64,000 bases of DNA, from the NCBI GenBank assembly GCA_029821875.1, contig JALGXW010000009.1:41423-105422 (forward strand), given 5' to 3'. The position numbers and the translations under genes were made by a program. The notes under the pieces are model-generated. The model saw only the letters and a program-made list of their open reading frames with translations. It was not told the DNA's origin and made no database searches. Positions within the stretch are counted from its first letter, which is position 1. The number at the start of each line of letters is the position of its first letter. The DNA is from Candidatus Hebobacterum abditum. GTDB taxonomy: Bacteria > Armatimonadota > Hebobacteria > Hebobacterales > Hebobacteraceae. This document shows positions 63,141-64,000 of the stretch, one piece after another.

Positions 63141-63529
63141 GGGGTCACGCTCGTCGTCGTCCAGCGCATGTCGCTGAGGAAGGAGTGCTGCTCGCGGCGC
63201 AGCGAGTCGCGCCACCTGGAGCGCAGGTCATCGACTTCCTCTCGCGCCTCCTGGATCATCTCGCCGCGCCTACGTTCCGCCTCCTCGCGCGCCTCCCTGA
63301 GGAGCTGAGACCGCTTATCATCGAGCTCCTCCCGCTCCTCCCGATAGGAGCGCGCTTCCTCCTTGGCCTCGCGCTCGCGCTCCTCGGCCTCTCTGAGGCG
63401 CTGTGCGATCCTCTCCTCGCGCTGATCCATCGCCTTGACTATGGGCCCATAGAGGAATCGCTTGAGGAGCGCGATGAGGACGAGGAAGTTGACGATCTGG
63501 GCGATGACTGTGAACCAGTCTACTTGCAT
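63107..63529 (-). CDS. atpF: ATP synthase b subunit, N-terminal part (truncated by frameshift)
   Basis: 140 residues: a membrane anchor (WFTVIAQIVNFLVLIALLKR) and a charged coiled coil (about 35-115), the peripheral stalk of F-ATPase. After residues FLSDM (about 120) the frame turns into unrelated sequence (TPCPEPSSTPRW) and stops. In N-ATPases the subunit is about 250 residues; here about 45 residues linking b and delta-like parts are absent and the second part is in a different frame. So either the gene is mutated, an assembly error is present, or the two parts are expressed separately. It follows atpE by six bases. Confidence 0.75.
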   Translation of the reverse strand: MQVDWFTVIAQIVNFLVLIALLKRFLYGPIVKAMDQREERIAQRLREAEEREREAKEEARSYREEREELDDKRSQLLREAREEAERRRGEMIQEAREEVDDLRSRWRDSLRREQHSFLSDMRWTTTSVTPCPEPSSTPRW

Positions 63530-63535
63530 CGGCCG

Positions 63536-63808
63536 CTACTTCCCTGAGACGAAGTGGTTCCAGAACGGGTTCGAGAAGATGATGATCATGGCGACCACGA
63601 AGCAGTAGATGGCGGTGGACTCGATCATGGCCAGGCCGACGAAGAGGGTCCTGGTGATGGTGTTGGATTCGTCGGGCTGCTGGGCGATGGAGGAGAGCGC
63701 GGACATGACCGCTCTCCCTTCGGCGAGGGCGGGGCCGATTGACCCCACAGCAATGGTGATCCCAGCCGTGATGATGGAGACCATCGCGGTTATCTCAGCG
63801 CCGGTCAT
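63536..63808 (-). CDS. atpE: ATP synthase c subunit (rotor ring)
   Basis: 90 residues forming a two-helix hairpin. Helix 1 carries Glu30 (GPALAEGRAV) and helix 2 the ion-binding Glu63-Ser-Thr with Tyr68 (GLAMIESTAIY). ExxxxES-type double carboxylate with Ser/Thr is the sodium-binding signature of N-ATPase c rings, so Na+ translocation is likely. ATG 63808 follows the stop of atpB directly, with AGGAGG seven bases upstream, inside the atpB 3' end. Confidence 0.95.
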   Translation of the reverse strand: MTGAEITAMVSIITAGITIAVGSIGPALAEGRAVMSALSSIAQQPDESNTITRTLFVGLAMIESTAIYCFVVAMIIIFSNPFWNHFVSGK

Positions 63809-64000
63809 CTAGGTTCCTCCTTGTGATTCGCGTTGCGTGGGTTCGGTTTCCTCGCGCTCGTGGCGGCGTCGGGTTGCAGAGGCGATGTAGACCATCGCGA
63901 GGACGGCGAAGATGTAGGCCTGGACGAGGCCGGTGAGCAGGCCGAGCGCGTTCATGATGATGGGGAAGAACAGCGGGGCGAGGGCGAGGAGGATGCCGAC
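63809..64000 (-). CDS. atpB: ATP synthase a subunit, C-terminal end (cut by the window)
   Basis: Reading in from base 64000 on the minus strand gives 63 residues and a TAG stop at 63809: LFFPIIMNALGLLTGLVQAY then IFAVLAMVYIASA and a charged tail. This is the last helix and C-terminus of subunit a, with the conserved GLVQAYIF. It is not in the ORF track because it has no start in the window. The rest of the operon (in N-ATPases typically D, C, I/Q, R) should lie beyond base 64000. Confidence 0.9.
   Translation of the reverse strand, partial: VGILLALAPLFFPIIMNALGLLTGLVQAYIFAVLAMVYIASATRRRHEREETEPTQRESQGGT

Noticed and set aside
1-64000. CRISPR arrays, tRNA or rRNA genes, insertion sequences, prophage
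   Set aside because: No regularly spaced repeats, cloverleaf-like segments, ribosomal RNA signature or transposase/integrase motifs were seen on either strand by eye.

Overview
This is a high-GC chromosomal segment, almost fully coding, from a free-living, probably uncultivated bacterium. The mix of genes is typical of Armatimonadota and also found in Planctomycetota, Hydrogenedentota and Lentisphaerae: DUF6785-type membrane proteins, H-X9-DG type prepilin-like proteins, URO-D-like proteins, many TIM-barrel sugar isomerases, sulfatase-like enzymes and an N-type ATP synthase. The prepilin N-terminus (FPVFARARESARK) makes me favour an Armatimonadota-like host, but this is inference. I saw no rRNA, tRNA, CRISPR array, phage gene or transposase.

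Region 1 (1-20601) is a carbohydrate-use locus. It holds three copies of one large membrane protein family (the first cut by the window start), two GH4 glycosidases, a LacI-family repressor, a zinc dehydrogenase, a 418-residue protein I do not recognise, two GH42/GHL6-like glycoside hydrolases, a secreted prepilin-like protein, a D-lyxose isomerase family protein and an amidohydrolase. Four 14-bp palindromic sites fit the LacI-family/CcpA-type consensus TGWAANCGNTNWCA with 0-1 mismatch. All lie in intergenic regions in front of these genes, and two sit just downstream of TTGACA-17-TATNNT promoters. I read the locus as one repressor-controlled regulon.

Region 2 (20602-31854) is mixed: a decayed sensor-domain remnant, acetyl-CoA synthetase, an MttB-family methyltransferase, an amidohydrolase, a VIT/VWA surface protein, a URO-D-like protein and an MBL-fold hydrolase. 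It ends in about 880 bases of decayed DNA containing recognisable C-terminal stubs of two lost genes (a URO-D-like protein and an Ig/Fn3-like protein).

Region 3 (31855-38540) is a tight three-gene operon: a CHASE2 adenylate/guanylate cyclase, a 1181-residue FecR-TPR-beta-barrel fusion, and a lipoprotein. It is the best candidate in this window for an undescribed envelope sensing or transport system.

Region 4 (38915-51627) has a CheY-like regulator, two TIM-barrel isomerases, a soluble GAF histidine kinase, an MFS transporter, a GH3 beta-glucosidase, a glycyl radical enzyme with its activase, and a sulfatase-family hydrolase with Thr at the formylglycine position.

Region 5 (51764-59149) has two paralogous B12-binding-type radical SAM genes flanking a response regulator/membrane histidine kinase pair and a diacylglycerol-kinase-like lipid kinase; it looks like a lipid-modification and signalling island.

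Region 6 (59366-64000) has a zinc dehydrogenase and then, on the minus strand, the 3' part of an ATP synthase operon in the order B-E-F-A-G, typical of N-type (putatively Na+-translocating) F-ATPases. The atpF gene looks split by a frameshift with loss of its middle.
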